Shown here: positions 53,201 to 62,554 of the stretch, piece after piece | How positions within the stretch are numbered: position 1 is the stretch's first letter | How the letters are laid out: every line of letters starts with the position of its first letter | NCBI GenBank assembly: GCA_963814355.1 | Contig: CAWFCZ010000001.1 | Location: 1-64,000, forward strand | Reading direction: 5' to 3' | DNA from: JADGOV01 sp963814355 | Lineage (GTDB): Bacteria; Actinomycetota; Actinomycetes; JADGOV01 | Length of the DNA: 64,000 nucleotides | Notes under the pieces: generated by a model | Told to the model about the DNA's origin: nothing | Databases searched by the model: none | Seen by the model: the letters and a program-made list of their open reading frames with translations, nothing else | Program-made: the position numbers and the translations under genes

Positions 53201-55267
53201 ATGGCCGAGCCGGCAAGCCGCGGCGGCAGCGCCGCCCGCGGCGACCATGCGCCGAAGCGGGCCGAACCCGCCCAGGGCGCCACCCACACTCCGTGGCGGG
53301 TGGAAGGCCCGCGGTCTGATCGAAGCGAGGGCCCGACCCCGCGCTGGCGCCCCGGTCGGAGCTTCTGGTGGATTCTCATCGCCCTGCTGATCCTCAACTG
53401 GGTGGTGTCCGCGTTTGCCCTGCGCTCGCCGCAGCGTACCGAGGTGCCGTATACCCTGTTTCGCGCTCAGGTGCAGGCTGGCAATGTCAGCACGGTCAAC
53501 GCGATCGACGACGCCCTCACCGGCAAGTTCCGCAAGCCGGTGCGCTACCCCACCGGCGAGGCGGGCAAGGACGTCACCGAGTTCGCCACGCATCGCCCGA
53601 GCTTCGCCGACGACGGCCTGTTCCAGCTGCTCACCAGCAAGAACGTCGAGGTTACGGCGGAGGCGCCGGCCGGACCGTCGATACTCACCCAACTGCTGGT
53701 CGGCTTCGGGCCCACCCTGCTGCTGGTCGGGCTGTTCATCGTGCTGGCCAGGCGGGCGACGGGCGGAGCCGGCGGGTTGGGCGGTCTCGGTCGGTCCAAG
53801 GCGCGACAGTACGAGCCCGAGGCCGGTCCGCGGACCACCTTTGCCGACGTCGCCGGGATCGACGAGGTTGAGGACGAGGTCTCGGAGATCGTCGACTTCC
53901 TGCGCAATCCCGACCGGTTCACCACCCTCGGCGCGGCGATGCCGAAGGGCGTGCTGCTCTCCGGGCCGCCGGGGACGGGCAAGACGTTGCTGGCCCGAGC
54001 CGTCGCCGGGGAGGCCGGCGTCCCGTTCTACATCGCATCCGCGTCGGAGTTCATCGAGATGATCGTCGGGGTCGGCGCGAGCCGGGTCCGGGACCTGTTC
54101 GACCAGGCCAGGAAGAACGCGCCGGCCATCATTTTCATCGACGAGCTGGACGCCATCGGCCGGTCTCGCGGCGGCGCGATGAGCGTCGGTGGCCATGACG
54201 AGCGCGAGCAGACCCTCAACCAGATCCTCACCGAGATGGACGGGTTCAGCGGGCGGGAAGGGGTGATCGTGCTGGCCGCGACCAACCGCCCGGAGATCCT
54301 GGACTCGGCGCTGCTGCGTCCGGGACGCTTCGACCGCCGGCTCACCATCAACGCTCCGGACTCCCAAGGCCGACGGCAGATCCTCGACGTCCACGTCCGC
54401 AAGGTGCCACTGGCCGCCGACGTCGACCTGGACAGCCTGGCCGCCGCCACCCCGGGGATGGTCGGCGCGGAACTGGCGAACCTGGTCAACGAAGCCGCTC
54501 TGGTGGCCGGCCGCCGTGGCCACACCGCCGTGGCGATGACCGACTTCACCGACGCGCTGGAGCGGCTGGTGCTCGGCACCGCGCGGCGGATCGTGCAATC
54601 CGAGGAGGACCTGCGGCGCACCGCGTACCACGAATCGGGACACGCGCTGATCGGCATGCTCACCCCGGGCGCGGACCCGGTACGCAAGATTTCGATCGTG
54701 CCGCGCGGTCACGCGCTGGGGGTCACCTTCCAGGCCCCGGACATCGAGCGGTACGGGTACTCCAGCTCCTACCTGGAGGGCCGGATCGCCGGGATGCTCG
54801 GTGGCCGGGCCGCCGAGGAGCTGGTCTACGGCGACATCACCACCGGTGCGGAGAACGACATGGAGCAGGCCACCGCCATCGCCCGGCAGATGGTCGGGCG
54901 CTGGGGGATGTCCCCGGCCATCGGGCCGGTGTCGGTGCTGCCCAGCCCGGCGCAGGAGCAGCAATTCGCGTTCGGCGGCGGGGACAGCGGCCCGGCGCCG
55001 GCCACCCGGGAACTCATCGACGCCGAGGTCCGGCGGATCCTCGACGACTGCTACTCCGAGGCGCTCGCGCTCCTCACCCGGGAACGCGACCGGCTGGACC
55101 GGCTGGCCCAAGCGCTGGTGCAGGTCGAGACCATGGACAGCCCGGCCGCGTACGCCGCCGCCGGACTGGGTTGGCCCGGCGGGGCGGCACGCTCCCCGAG
55201 CCGGCGCGCCAGCGGATCGATCAGCCGGGGAAGCAGCGGGCCGACCACCGCCAGCAGCACGACGTAG
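53201..55267 (+). CDS. ftsH: ATP-dependent zinc metalloprotease FtsH
   Basis: Membrane-bound AAA+ protease. Membrane helices FWWILIALLILNWVVSAFAL (about 54-73) and LLVGFGPTLLLVGLFIVLAR flank a periplasmic-side domain. Walker A is GPPGTGKT, Walker B IIFIDELDAIG; the second region of homology ends LRPGRFDRR, and the zinc site is AYHESGH. 688 residues from ATG 53201 (GAGGGAG upstream). The normal family end (ETMDSPAAYAAAGL) is reached near 55175, but the frame continues about 30 codons into the antisense of the converging antiporter gene. Regular FtsH or a second paralogue cannot be told from this window. Confidence 0.93.
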   Translation: MAEPASRGGSAARGDHAPKRAEPAQGATHTPWRVEGPRSDRSEGPTPRWRPGRSFWWILIALLILNWVVSAFALRSPQRTEVPYTLFRAQVQAGNVSTVNAIDDALTGKFRKPVRYPTGEAGKDVTEFATHRPSFADDGLFQLLTSKNVEVTAEAPAGPSILTQLLVGFGPTLLLVGLFIVLARRATGGAGGLGGLGRSKARQYEPEAGPRTTFADVAGIDEVEDEVSEIVDFLRNPDRFTTLGAAMPKGVLLSGPPGTGKTLLARAVAGEAGVPFYIASASEFIEMIVGVGASRVRDLFDQARKNAPAIIFIDELDAIGRSRGGAMSVGGHDEREQTLNQILTEMDGFSGREGVIVLAATNRPEILDSALLRPGRFDRRLTINAPDSQGRRQILDVHVRKVPLAADVDLDSLAAATPGMVGAELANLVNEAALVAGRRGHTAVAMTDFTDALERLVLGTARRIVQSEEDLRRTAYHESGHALIGMLTPGADPVRKISIVPRGHALGVTFQAPDIERYGYSSSYLEGRIAGMLGGRAAEELVYGDITTGAENDMEQATAIARQMVGRWGMSPAIGPVSVLPSPAQEQQFAFGGGDSGPAPATRELIDAEVRRILDDCYSEALALLTRERDRLDRLAQALVQVETMDSPAAYAAAGLGWPGGAARSPSRRASGSISRGSSGPTTASSTT

Positions 55268-56340
55268 GCCGCGGCCAACGGCCCCAGCTTCCTGGTCACC
55301 CCGGCCGCGGTGGCCAGGGTGGCGATGACGATGGAGAACTCACCGCGCGGCACCAGGACGGCCCCGGCCCGCAGCCGGCCGGCCACGCTCACCCCGAACC
55401 GTCGACCCGCGTACCAGCCGGTGCCGAGCTTGGTCGCCACACCCGCGGCGGCCAGCGCCCCGGCCACCGGCAGCGCGGCCGGCAGCGCCGCCGGGTCGGT
55501 GCTCAGACCGAAGAAGACGAAGAAGACCGCCGCGAACAGGTCCCGGAGCGGGGTCAGCACCTCCCGGGCACCCTCGGCGACCCGGCCGGAGAGTGCGATA
55601 CCGACCAGGAAGGCTCCCACCGCCGCCGAAACCTGCAGCCGGGCGGCGGCCCCGGCGACGAGCAGCGCGAAACCGAGTACCTGCAGCAGGAGCACCTCGT
55701 TGCTCGGCCCGGCCACTACCCGGCTGACATGCACCCCGTACCGCAGAGCGACCACCAGCACGACGGCCAGGGTGCCCAGCGCGACGGCGACGGTGGCCGC
55801 GCCCGCGGCCAGGCTCGCGCTGGCCAGCAGGGCGGTGAGCACCGGCAGGTAGAGCGCCATGGCGAGGTCTTCCAGGACGAGCACGGTGAGCACGGTCGGC
55901 GTCTCACGGTTGCCGAGCCAGCCCAGATCGTCGAGGACCTTGGCCACGATCCCGGAGGAGGAGACCGCGGTGATCCCGGCCATCGCCAACGCGGCCACCG
56001 GTCCCCAGCCCAGCAGAAGGGCGGCGATCGCCCCTGGCGCCGCGTTGAGAGCCAGATCCACCGCGCCGGTGGGGGACTGCCGGCGGAGGCTGGTCACCAA
56101 CTCGCCGGCGGTGTACTCCAGCCCGAGGACGAGCAGCAGCAAGACGACGCCGATCTCGGCCCCGATGTGGATGAAGTCTTCCGCCGTTACCAGCGGGTAC
56201 ACCCCGCCCTTCCCGAACGCCAGGCCGGCCAGCAGGTAGAACGGGATGGGCGAAATGCCCACCCGGTGGGCGAGGCGGCCCAGCACGCCGAGCGCGAAGA
56301 GCACGCCGCCCATCTCCAGAAGCAGCCGGGCGATGTCCAC
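55051..56340 (-). CDS. K+/H+ antiporter membrane subunit, CPA2/KhtU-like
   Basis: 429 residues with about twelve hydrophobic segments: GISPIPFYLLAGLAFG, EIGVVLLLLVLGLEYT, VSSSGIVAKVLDDLG, VLVLEDLAMALYLPVL and AVVGAFLVGIALSG-like, the CPA2 core with the conserved ED pair. Pairing with the KhtT-like gene 17 bp upstream points to potassium/proton exchange. The family part ends near LARRLGERAAPPG (about 55185); the last 45 codons read antisense through ftsH, so the native stop seems lost. Confidence 0.85.
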   Translation of the reverse strand: MDIARLLLEMGGVLFALGVLGRLAHRVGISPIPFYLLAGLAFGKGGVYPLVTAEDFIHIGAEIGVVLLLLVLGLEYTAGELVTSLRRQSPTGAVDLALNAAPGAIAALLLGWGPVAALAMAGITAVSSSGIVAKVLDDLGWLGNRETPTVLTVLVLEDLAMALYLPVLTALLASASLAAGAATVAVALGTLAVVLVVALRYGVHVSRVVAGPSNEVLLLQVLGFALLVAGAAARLQVSAAVGAFLVGIALSGRVAEGAREVLTPLRDLFAAVFFVFFGLSTDPAALPAALPVAGALAAAGVATKLGTGWYAGRRFGVSVAGRLRAGAVLVPRGEFSIVIATLATAAGVTRKLGPLAAAYVVLLAVVGPLLPRLIDPLARRLGERAAPPGQPSPAAAYAAGLSMVSTCTSAWASRSSRSRSRVRSASASE

Positions 56341-56357
56341 GTTCAGCTGCCCGCGAC

Positions 56358-56843
56358 TCAGCCGCCGGCGAGCAGCGTTGCGGCCGCACCCACGCCGCTG
56401 CGGGTACCGACGACGATGATCGTGTCCCCGGCCCGGAACCTGAAGTCGGTACGCGGCATCGGGACGATCTCACCGTTGCGGCTGACGGCGATGATCGATG
56501 CGCCGGTCCGGGTCCGGGTCTCGGTCTCGGCCAACGTCCGGCCGTCGAAGCGGGAACCGGGAGCTATCTCGACGCCCTCGGTGACCAGCCCCTCGATCTG
56601 ATCGTGCAACCGGGCGACCCGGTCGACGACCCGCGGCGCGCCGAGCAGATCCGCGAGCGCCTCGGCCTCGTCCCCGGAGAGCCTGACCACGCAAGAGGCG
56701 GCGTCCGGGTCGTGGCGGGAGTAGACCAGCAGCTCACGGTGCCCGTTGCGATGCGACACCACGCCGACCCGGCGGCCGTCCCTGGCCAGGAAGTCATGGC
56801 GCAGGCCGACCCCGGGCAGCGGGGTCTCCTCCACATAGACCAT
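56358..56843 (-). CDS. TrkA-C domain regulatory subunit, KhtT-like
   Basis: 161 residues. N-terminal part EETPLPGVGLRHDF and GRRVGVVSHRNG, as in KhtT-type regulators, then a TrkA-C/RCK_C domain (about 85-160: GVEIAPGSRFDGRTLAE, ISRNGEIV-like, FRFRAGDTIIVVG). In Bacillus KhtT controls the KhtU antiporter in response to nucleotides and pH. Starts 4 bp after the mannosyltransferase-like gene. Confidence 0.86.
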   Translation of the reverse strand: MVYVEETPLPGVGLRHDFLARDGRRVGVVSHRNGHRELLVYSRHDPDAASCVVRLSGDEAEALADLLGAPRVVDRVARLHDQIEGLVTEGVEIAPGSRFDGRTLAETETRTRTGASIIAVSRNGEIVPMPRTDFRFRAGDTIIVVGTRSGVGAAATLLAGG

Positions 56844-56847
56844 CGGC

Positions 56848-58896
56848 TCACCCTATGGGGGCAGTGAGGTCGTACACCGTCACCGCGCCCACGGTCCGGG
56901 CGGTGAAGTGCTGCGCCACCCAGGTGGCGATCTCACTCGAGGTGGACGAGGAGCCCCCGCCGCCGAACCCGCCGCCGAACCCGCGACCGCCCGCGCCGCC
57001 GGCCAGGAAGTAGTGAATCTTGCCATCGGCAACGAGTTGACTGAACTGCGCCAGCGTCGGAGTCGGGTCGGTCCCATTGAACCCGCCGATGGCCAGCACC
57101 GGCCGGCCGACGGCAAGCTGGACGCCGGCCGCGCTGTTGGCCCCGACGGCGGCCGCGACCCAGCGGTAGGCGCCGGCGTTGTCCTCCAGCAGGGAGACGA
57201 GCTGGGAGTTCGGAGTGGCCGAGTCCAGCAGGCCGCCCAGGCCACCGGCCCGCCCGCCCAACTGCCCGTTCGGAAAGCCGGGTGCACCTTGACCGGTCAG
57301 CCCCCGCTGCGCCCACGGCGGCAGCTGCCCAGCGCCCAGCCCGCCCGGGGGGCCACCCGTACCGCCGGCTCGGCCGAAGCCGCCGAAGCGGCCGCCGGCC
57401 ACTGCCGGACCGGCCGAGGGCAGGGCGCCGGAATGCGTGGTGGCAGCGGTCTGGGCGGCGTACGCAGCCGGCCCGGCGAGCGAGACGGCGACCAGCACCC
57501 CGGCCAACACGGCTCCCGCCCGACCGGGGAGCCATAGCAGGCCGAGGAGGAGGACCGCCGCGGCCACGCCGACCACCAGGATCACTGTCCGCAGGCCGGG
57601 TAGCCAGGTCGGGCTGCGCTGCAGCAGGACGTAGGCGGTGACCGCAGTGGCGACCACGACGGCGGCTAGCAGGCCGCGGGCCAGCGACTGCGCCCGGCGG
57701 CGCCACAGGGTCTCGGCGCCGATGCCGACCAGCGCGCCGACCGCCGGGGCCAAGGCCACGGTGTAGTACGGGTGGATGATCCCCTTTGCGAAGGAGATGA
57801 CCAGCCCGGTCACCACCAGCCAGGTGCCCCAGGCCACCACCTGGGCGCGGGCCGGGTCGACCCGCGGCGCCCGCCGAACGTACCACAGCGTGGTGGCCAG
57901 CAGGATCAGTGCGGCGGGCAACAGCCAGGCGATCTGACCGCCCATCTCGGCGTTGAACAGCCGGGTGATGCCGGTCGCGCCCCAGCGCCCGGCGCCGGCA
58001 CCGGCGGGGCCGCCGCCGACGCTGCCGGTTTCGTCGCCGGTGAGCCGGCCGAAGCCGTTGTAGCCCAGGGTGAGTTCGAGGATGCTGTTGTGCTGCGAAC
58101 CGCCGACGTAGGGCCGGGCGCTGGCCGGGGTGAGCGCGACCGCGGCGATCCACCAGCCGGCCGCCACGACCATCGCGGCGCCACCGGCGAGCAGCTGCCC
58201 GATCCGGCGGCGCAGCGACGCCGGCGCGGCGTAGAGGTACACCGCCGCGAAACCGGGCACCACCAGCAGCGCCTGCAGCATCTTCGCCAGGAAACCGAAG
58301 CCGATCAGTACGCCGGCGAGAACCAGCCAGCGGGTGCCGGCGTTCTCGACGGCTCGCACCAACGCGTACGCGGCGCCGACCAACAGCAGCACCAGCAGCG
58401 CGTCCGGATTGTTGAACCGGAACATCAAGGTGGCCACCGGAGTCAACGCGAGGACCGCACCGGCGAGCAGGCCCGCGCCGGCGCTGAACTGGCGGCGCAC
58501 GGTGGCGTACAGCAGGCCGACCGAGGCCACCCCGGCGAGCGCCTGGGGCACCAGGACGCTCCAGGCATTGACGCCGAACAGCCGGGCTGAGACCTCCATC
58601 ACCCAGAGCGCGGCCGGAGTCTTGTCCACGCTGATGAAGTTGGCCGAGTCGAAGGAGCCGAAGAAGAACGCCCGCCAGCTGTGGGCGCCAGCCGCCGCCG
58701 CGGCGGAGTAATAGCTGTTGGCCCAGCCCGAGGCGCCGAGGCCCCACAGGTAGAGCAGGGCGGTCGCGCCGAGCAACCCGAGCAGCGCCGGACGGACCCA
58801 GCTCGGGTCCTGGCGGCGGCCGCGCGGCCCGCCTGCGGCACCGGCGCTTTCCGGCCGGACGGGGGCTGCGGTCTCCGGCTGGGTCGTCGTCGTCAT
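56848..58896 (-). CDS. GT39-type membrane glycosyltransferase (ArnT/PMT-like)
   Basis: A 682-residue polytopic protein using a lipid-linked sugar donor. After a soluble N-terminus there are about eleven helices. The first external loop has SFDSANFISVDKTPAALW, including the acidic residues typical of GT-C catalytic loops. The C-terminal external part holds Gly-rich stretches (GGFGRAGGTGGPPGG and GGAGGRGFGGGFGGGG). ATG 58896 is chosen: AGGAG lies 8 nt upstream, whereas GTG 58905 is too close to it. Immediately follows the GT2-GtrA gene. Confidence 0.87.
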   Translation of the reverse strand: MTTTTQPETAAPVRPESAGAAGGPRGRRQDPSWVRPALLGLLGATALLYLWGLGASGWANSYYSAAAAAGAHSWRAFFFGSFDSANFISVDKTPAALWVMEVSARLFGVNAWSVLVPQALAGVASVGLLYATVRRQFSAGAGLLAGAVLALTPVATLMFRFNNPDALLVLLLVGAAYALVRAVENAGTRWLVLAGVLIGFGFLAKMLQALLVVPGFAAVYLYAAPASLRRRIGQLLAGGAAMVVAAGWWIAAVALTPASARPYVGGSQHNSILELTLGYNGFGRLTGDETGSVGGGPAGAGAGRWGATGITRLFNAEMGGQIAWLLPAALILLATTLWYVRRAPRVDPARAQVVAWGTWLVVTGLVISFAKGIIHPYYTVALAPAVGALVGIGAETLWRRRAQSLARGLLAAVVVATAVTAYVLLQRSPTWLPGLRTVILVVGVAAAVLLLGLLWLPGRAGAVLAGVLVAVSLAGPAAYAAQTAATTHSGALPSAGPAVAGGRFGGFGRAGGTGGPPGGLGAGQLPPWAQRGLTGQGAPGFPNGQLGGRAGGLGGLLDSATPNSQLVSLLEDNAGAYRWVAAAVGANSAAGVQLAVGRPVLAIGGFNGTDPTPTLAQFSQLVADGKIHYFLAGGAGGRGFGGGFGGGGSSSTSSEIATWVAQHFTARTVGAVTVYDLTAPIG

Positions 58897-58897
58897 C

Positions 58898-60157
58898 TCA
58901 GGCACTCCTGGTCGGTAACTCGGTCGGTGGGTTCACGGCAGGTGCGATTGGGCGGTCGGGGGTACGGTTCCGAAACACCCGGCGCAGCGCGACGAAGCGC
59001 AACCCGGTGGCCACCAGGTTGGCGAGCACCAGCGCGGTCACCTCGAGGCCGCGGCCGGGATGCGGGTCGACGGCGTGCAGCGCGGCCAGGGCGGCCGCGG
59101 CGAGGGCCAGGGCCGCCAGGAAGACACCGAAACCTTGGAAGTGATGGCGCAGCGCGCCGGCCGGCTCCGCGACGTCGAAGGTGTATCGGCGGTTCGCCGC
59201 GGTGTTGGCGATCGCGGTGACCGCCAACGCGACCGCGTTGGCGCCCTGGGCGGGCATCGTCGTGCGGAGCAGGAGGTAGAGCAGCAGGTAGGCGGCCGTG
59301 CTCAGCACTCCGACGGCGGCGAAGCGGACGATCTGGGCCGGCAGGCCGCCGGCGGCCGGCGATCCGAGCGGGCGGCGGCGGAACTGCCCCTGGACGGTGG
59401 CGACCGGGACCCGGCCGGTGGGGAGCCCGGCGGCCAGCCGAACGATGCCCCGCAGGTCGGCGAGTGCGGTGCGGACCAGATCCACCCGGCTGTCCGGGTC
59501 GTCGACCCAGTCGACCGGCACCTCGTGGATGCGCAGCCCGGCCCGCTCGGCGAGCACCAGCAACTCGGTGTCGAAGAACCACTCGGTGTCGGCCACCAGC
59601 GGGAGCAGCGCTCGCGCCGCGTCGGCGCGGATGGCCTTGAAGCCGCATTGCGCGTCGGAGAAGCCGGTACGCAGCACGGCGTGCAGCAGGGTGTTGTACC
59701 CCCGGGAGATCAGCTCCCGTCGCGGGCCGCGGACCACCCGGGCGCCGGCGGAGAGCCGAGTACCGATCGCCACGTCGCTGTGCCCGGACATCAGCGGGGC
59801 GACCAGCGGGAGCAGCGCCGGCAGCCCGGTGGACAGGTCGACGTCGGTGTAGGCCACGACGGTGGCGTCGCTGCCGGCCCACACCGCGTGCAGCGCTCCG
59901 CCGCGACCCTTCCGCGCCAGCCGCACGGCTCGCACGTCGTCGTACTGGCCGTCGAGGTGCTGGGCGATCCCCCAGGTGTCGTCCGTGCTGGCGTTGTCCG
60001 CGACGGTGATCAGGTATGTCCAGGGAAAGGTGGCCTTCAGGAAGGTACGCAGCCGGGCGATGTTGCCGGCCAGCTCGCGTTCCTCGTTGTACACCGGTAC
60101 GACGAACTCGACGTCCGGCGCCAGCCCGCTCGGCGGACACCGCGGTGGTGGGGTCAT
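58898..60157 (-). CDS. bifunctional GT2 glycosyltransferase / GtrA-like protein
   Basis: 419 residues. Domain 1 (about 15-250) is a GT2 polyprenyl-phosphate sugar transferase: EFVVPVYNEERELA, TVADNASTDDT, AYTDVDLSTGLPALL (DVD metal motif) and CGFKAIR. Domain 2 (about 285-400) is a GtrA-like membrane domain, about four helices, with ANTAANRRYTFDV. The fusion makes and presumably flips a polyprenyl-P-sugar that the next gene's transferase could use. Confidence 0.92.
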   Translation of the reverse strand: MTPPPRCPPSGLAPDVEFVVPVYNEERELAGNIARLRTFLKATFPWTYLITVADNASTDDTWGIAQHLDGQYDDVRAVRLARKGRGGALHAVWAGSDATVVAYTDVDLSTGLPALLPLVAPLMSGHSDVAIGTRLSAGARVVRGPRRELISRGYNTLLHAVLRTGFSDAQCGFKAIRADAARALLPLVADTEWFFDTELLVLAERAGLRIHEVPVDWVDDPDSRVDLVRTALADLRGIVRLAAGLPTGRVPVATVQGQFRRRPLGSPAAGGLPAQIVRFAAVGVLSTAAYLLLYLLLRTTMPAQGANAVALAVTAIANTAANRRYTFDVAEPAGALRHHFQGFGVFLAALALAAAALAALHAVDPHPGRGLEVTALVLANLVATGLRFVALRRVFRNRTPDRPIAPAVNPPTELPTRSA

Positions 60158-60208
60158 GTCCTCAGCCTGCTCGCCGCGGATGGCACCAGCCTGGCCGCTT
60201 CCTGGACG

Positions 60209-61738
60209 TCAGCTGGACACCCCGGTCGGCTCGCGCAGCGCGAGAGGCAGCAGGACCCGAAACGTCGCGCCCCGACCGGCGCCGGTGTCGACTTCGACCC
60301 GGCCACCGTGCGCGGCGGTGAGCCCGGCGACGATGGACAGCCCGAGACCGGTACCGCCGGCACTGCGGGTCCGGGACTTCTCAGCCCGGTAGAACCGTTC
60401 GAAGACCCGCTCCGCCTCCTCCGGCGCCAGCCCCGGACCAGCGTCAGTGACCTCCAGGACCGCCTCCGGTTGCCCGGTACTGCCGTTGGCCCCGGGCGCG
60501 GCTGGGCGGGTCCCGACCCGGACCGTCACCGCGGCCTGCGCCGGGGTGTGGCTCAACGCGTTGCTCACCAGGTTACCGAGCACCTGGCGAAGCCGGGCCT
60601 CGTCGCCCAGCACGACCGGCGGCACGGCGGTGTCGGCCAGGTCAAGGGCGATCGGACGGCCGGGGGCGACCGCCCGGGCGTCGTGCACCGCGTCGGTGGC
60701 CAGGGTGAGCAGGTCGACCAGCTTGCGCTCCAGCGGCCGCTGCGAGTCCAACCGGGCCAGCAGCAGCAGATCCTCGACCAGCAGCCCCATCCGGGCCGCC
60801 TCGTCTTCGATCCGGCGCATCAGCCGGGCCACGTCCCCCGGCTCGGTGGCGGCCCCCTGGCGGTGCAGTTCGGCGAAACCGCGGATGGAGGTGAGCGGGG
60901 TGCGCAGCTCGTGGCTGGCGTCGGCGACGAACTGGCGCATCTGCTGCTCGGACTTCCGGGCGGCCGCCTCCGATTGCTGCTGCACGCGAAACGCTCGCTC
61001 GATCTGCCCGAGCATCCCGTTGAGCGCGGTGGAGAGCCGACCGACCTCGGTGCGCGGGCTGCCGGCCGGTACCCGCCGGGACAGGTCACCGGCGGCGATC
61101 GCGGCGGCGGTGTGCTCCACGACGCTCAGCGGCCGTAGACTGCGCCGGACCACCAGCGTGCCGACCCCGGCCAGCACCACGAAGACTGCCGCGCCGATCC
61201 CGAGCTGCAACACGACGAGCTGGCGTACGGTACGCGCCACCCCGGACAGGCTCGTGGCCACGGTCACGCTTGCGGAGAGGTCCGCGAACGGTACGGCGAT
61301 CACCCGCCACTGGCTGGCCCTGGCTTCACCGGCGACGGTGAATGGGTGACCGTCGCGGGCGGCCGCCTGTGTCGGCGTCAGCGGGGGCAGCGCCGGACCC
61401 GCCTGGTCCTCACCCAGGGTGTTCGGTATGGACATGGTCGGCGCGCCGGTGGCGTCCAGGAAGGTGACGAAGTACGGGCTGGGGCTGTGCCGGTTCGGGC
61501 CGCCCCGGAGCGGACCGTCCCGGTCGGCCGCGACGGCCGCTTGAACCAGTTGCCCGTCGAGCTGTCTGACCAGGTACCCGCGCAGCGCGGTGGTCGCGGC
61601 CAGGCCGGCGGCCAACAGGGCCACCGTCACCAGGCTGAGCAAGACGGCCACGAGCTTGACCCGCAACGGCGTACGGGCGGGCATCTTCCGCAGCCGGCGC
61701 GCCCAACCGATGGGCCGGGCTACCGACGGCGTGATCAT
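60209..61738 (-). CDS. sensor histidine kinase
   Basis: 509 residues. Two membrane helices (VKLVAVLLSLVTVALLAAGL and LGIGAAVFVVLAGVGTLVV) flank an external sensor domain of about 130 residues. Then come HAMP, a dimerisation domain with the phospho-His in FVADASHELRTPLTSIRG, and the ATPase with VLGNLVSNALSHTP, VTDAGPGLAPEE and GTGLGLSIVAGL. Starts 7 bp after the response regulator. The sensor ligand is unknown. Confidence 0.94.
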   Translation of the reverse strand: MITPSVARPIGWARRLRKMPARTPLRVKLVAVLLSLVTVALLAAGLAATTALRGYLVRQLDGQLVQAAVAADRDGPLRGGPNRHSPSPYFVTFLDATGAPTMSIPNTLGEDQAGPALPPLTPTQAAARDGHPFTVAGEARASQWRVIAVPFADLSASVTVATSLSGVARTVRQLVVLQLGIGAAVFVVLAGVGTLVVRRSLRPLSVVEHTAAAIAAGDLSRRVPAGSPRTEVGRLSTALNGMLGQIERAFRVQQQSEAAARKSEQQMRQFVADASHELRTPLTSIRGFAELHRQGAATEPGDVARLMRRIEDEAARMGLLVEDLLLLARLDSQRPLERKLVDLLTLATDAVHDARAVAPGRPIALDLADTAVPPVVLGDEARLRQVLGNLVSNALSHTPAQAAVTVRVGTRPAAPGANGSTGQPEAVLEVTDAGPGLAPEEAERVFERFYRAEKSRTRSAGGTGLGLSIVAGLTAAHGGRVEVDTGAGRGATFRVLLPLALREPTGVSS

Positions 61739-61745
61739 GTCGCGT

Positions 61746-62462
61746 TCACGACCGCGGCAGCCGCAGCGTGTACCCGACTCCCCGCAAGGTGTGCAGAAGC
61801 CGTGGTTCGGTGGTGTCGATCTTGCGTCGCAGGTAGGACACGTAGGACTCCACCACGTTGGCGTCGCCGCCAAAGTCGTAGTGCCAGACGTGGTCGAGGA
61901 TCTGCGCCTTGCTGAGCACCCGGCCGGCGTTCTGCAGGAAGTACCGCAGCAGCTTGAACTCCGTGGGAGACAGCGGCACCACCTCGCCGGCCTTCCAGAC
62001 CTCGTGGGTGTCGTCGTCGAGTTCGATGTCGGCCAGGCGTAGCCGGGCCGAAGCCCCGTTGGTGGGGACGCCGTTGCGCCGCAGGATGGCCCGGATCCTG
62101 GCCAGTACCTCTTCCAGGCTGAACGGCTTGGTGACGTAGTCGTCCCCGCCGAGGGTGAGCCCGGTGACCTTGTCCTCGGTGGCGTCCCGCGCGGTGAGGA
62201 AGAGCACCGGAAGCCGGTCACCGGTGCTGCGCAGCCGGCGGATCACGTCGAACCCGTCCAGCCCGGGCATCATCACGTCGAGCACGAGCAGGTCCGGCCG
62301 GAACTCTCGGGCCACCTTGAGCGCCTCGGTGCCGTTGACGGCGGTGGCCACCTCGAAACCGGCGTACCGCAGGCTCGCCGAGAGCAGCTCGACGATGTTC
62401 GGCTCGTCGTCGACGAGCAGCAACCGGGCCTCGGCCTGGCTAGCCTCCTGCAGGTGCAACAT
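61746..62462 (-). CDS. OmpR-family response regulator
   Basis: 238 residues. Receiver domain with acidic pair VDDEPN, phospho-Asp in LLVLDVMMPG, and Lys in DDYVTKPF. A winged-helix DNA-binding domain from about 140: PLSPTEFKLLRYFLQNAG and SYLRRKIDTTEPRLLHTLRG. Partner of the kinase that follows. In this layout it may control the PepSY gene and the glycosyltransferase genes, which is inference from position. Confidence 0.95.
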   Translation of the reverse strand: MLHLQEASQAEARLLLVDDEPNIVELLSASLRYAGFEVATAVNGTEALKVAREFRPDLLVLDVMMPGLDGFDVIRRLRSTGDRLPVLFLTARDATEDKVTGLTLGGDDYVTKPFSLEEVLARIRAILRRNGVPTNGASARLRLADIELDDDTHEVWKAGEVVPLSPTEFKLLRYFLQNAGRVLSKAQILDHVWHYDFGGDANVVESYVSYLRRKIDTTEPRLLHTLRGVGYTLRLPRS

Positions 62463-62554
62463 GCCCCTAGCATCCGCTCGCCTGGTACGCCCGGACTGAG
62501 AGTTACCTGCAAAGCACCTGTGAACAACCCGGCTGGCGAGGGTGCTGCGGTTGG

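Noticed and set aside
53021..55111. 696-codon minus-strand frame over ftsH
   Set aside because: Antisense shadow with no family signature; FtsH motifs are complete on the plus strand.
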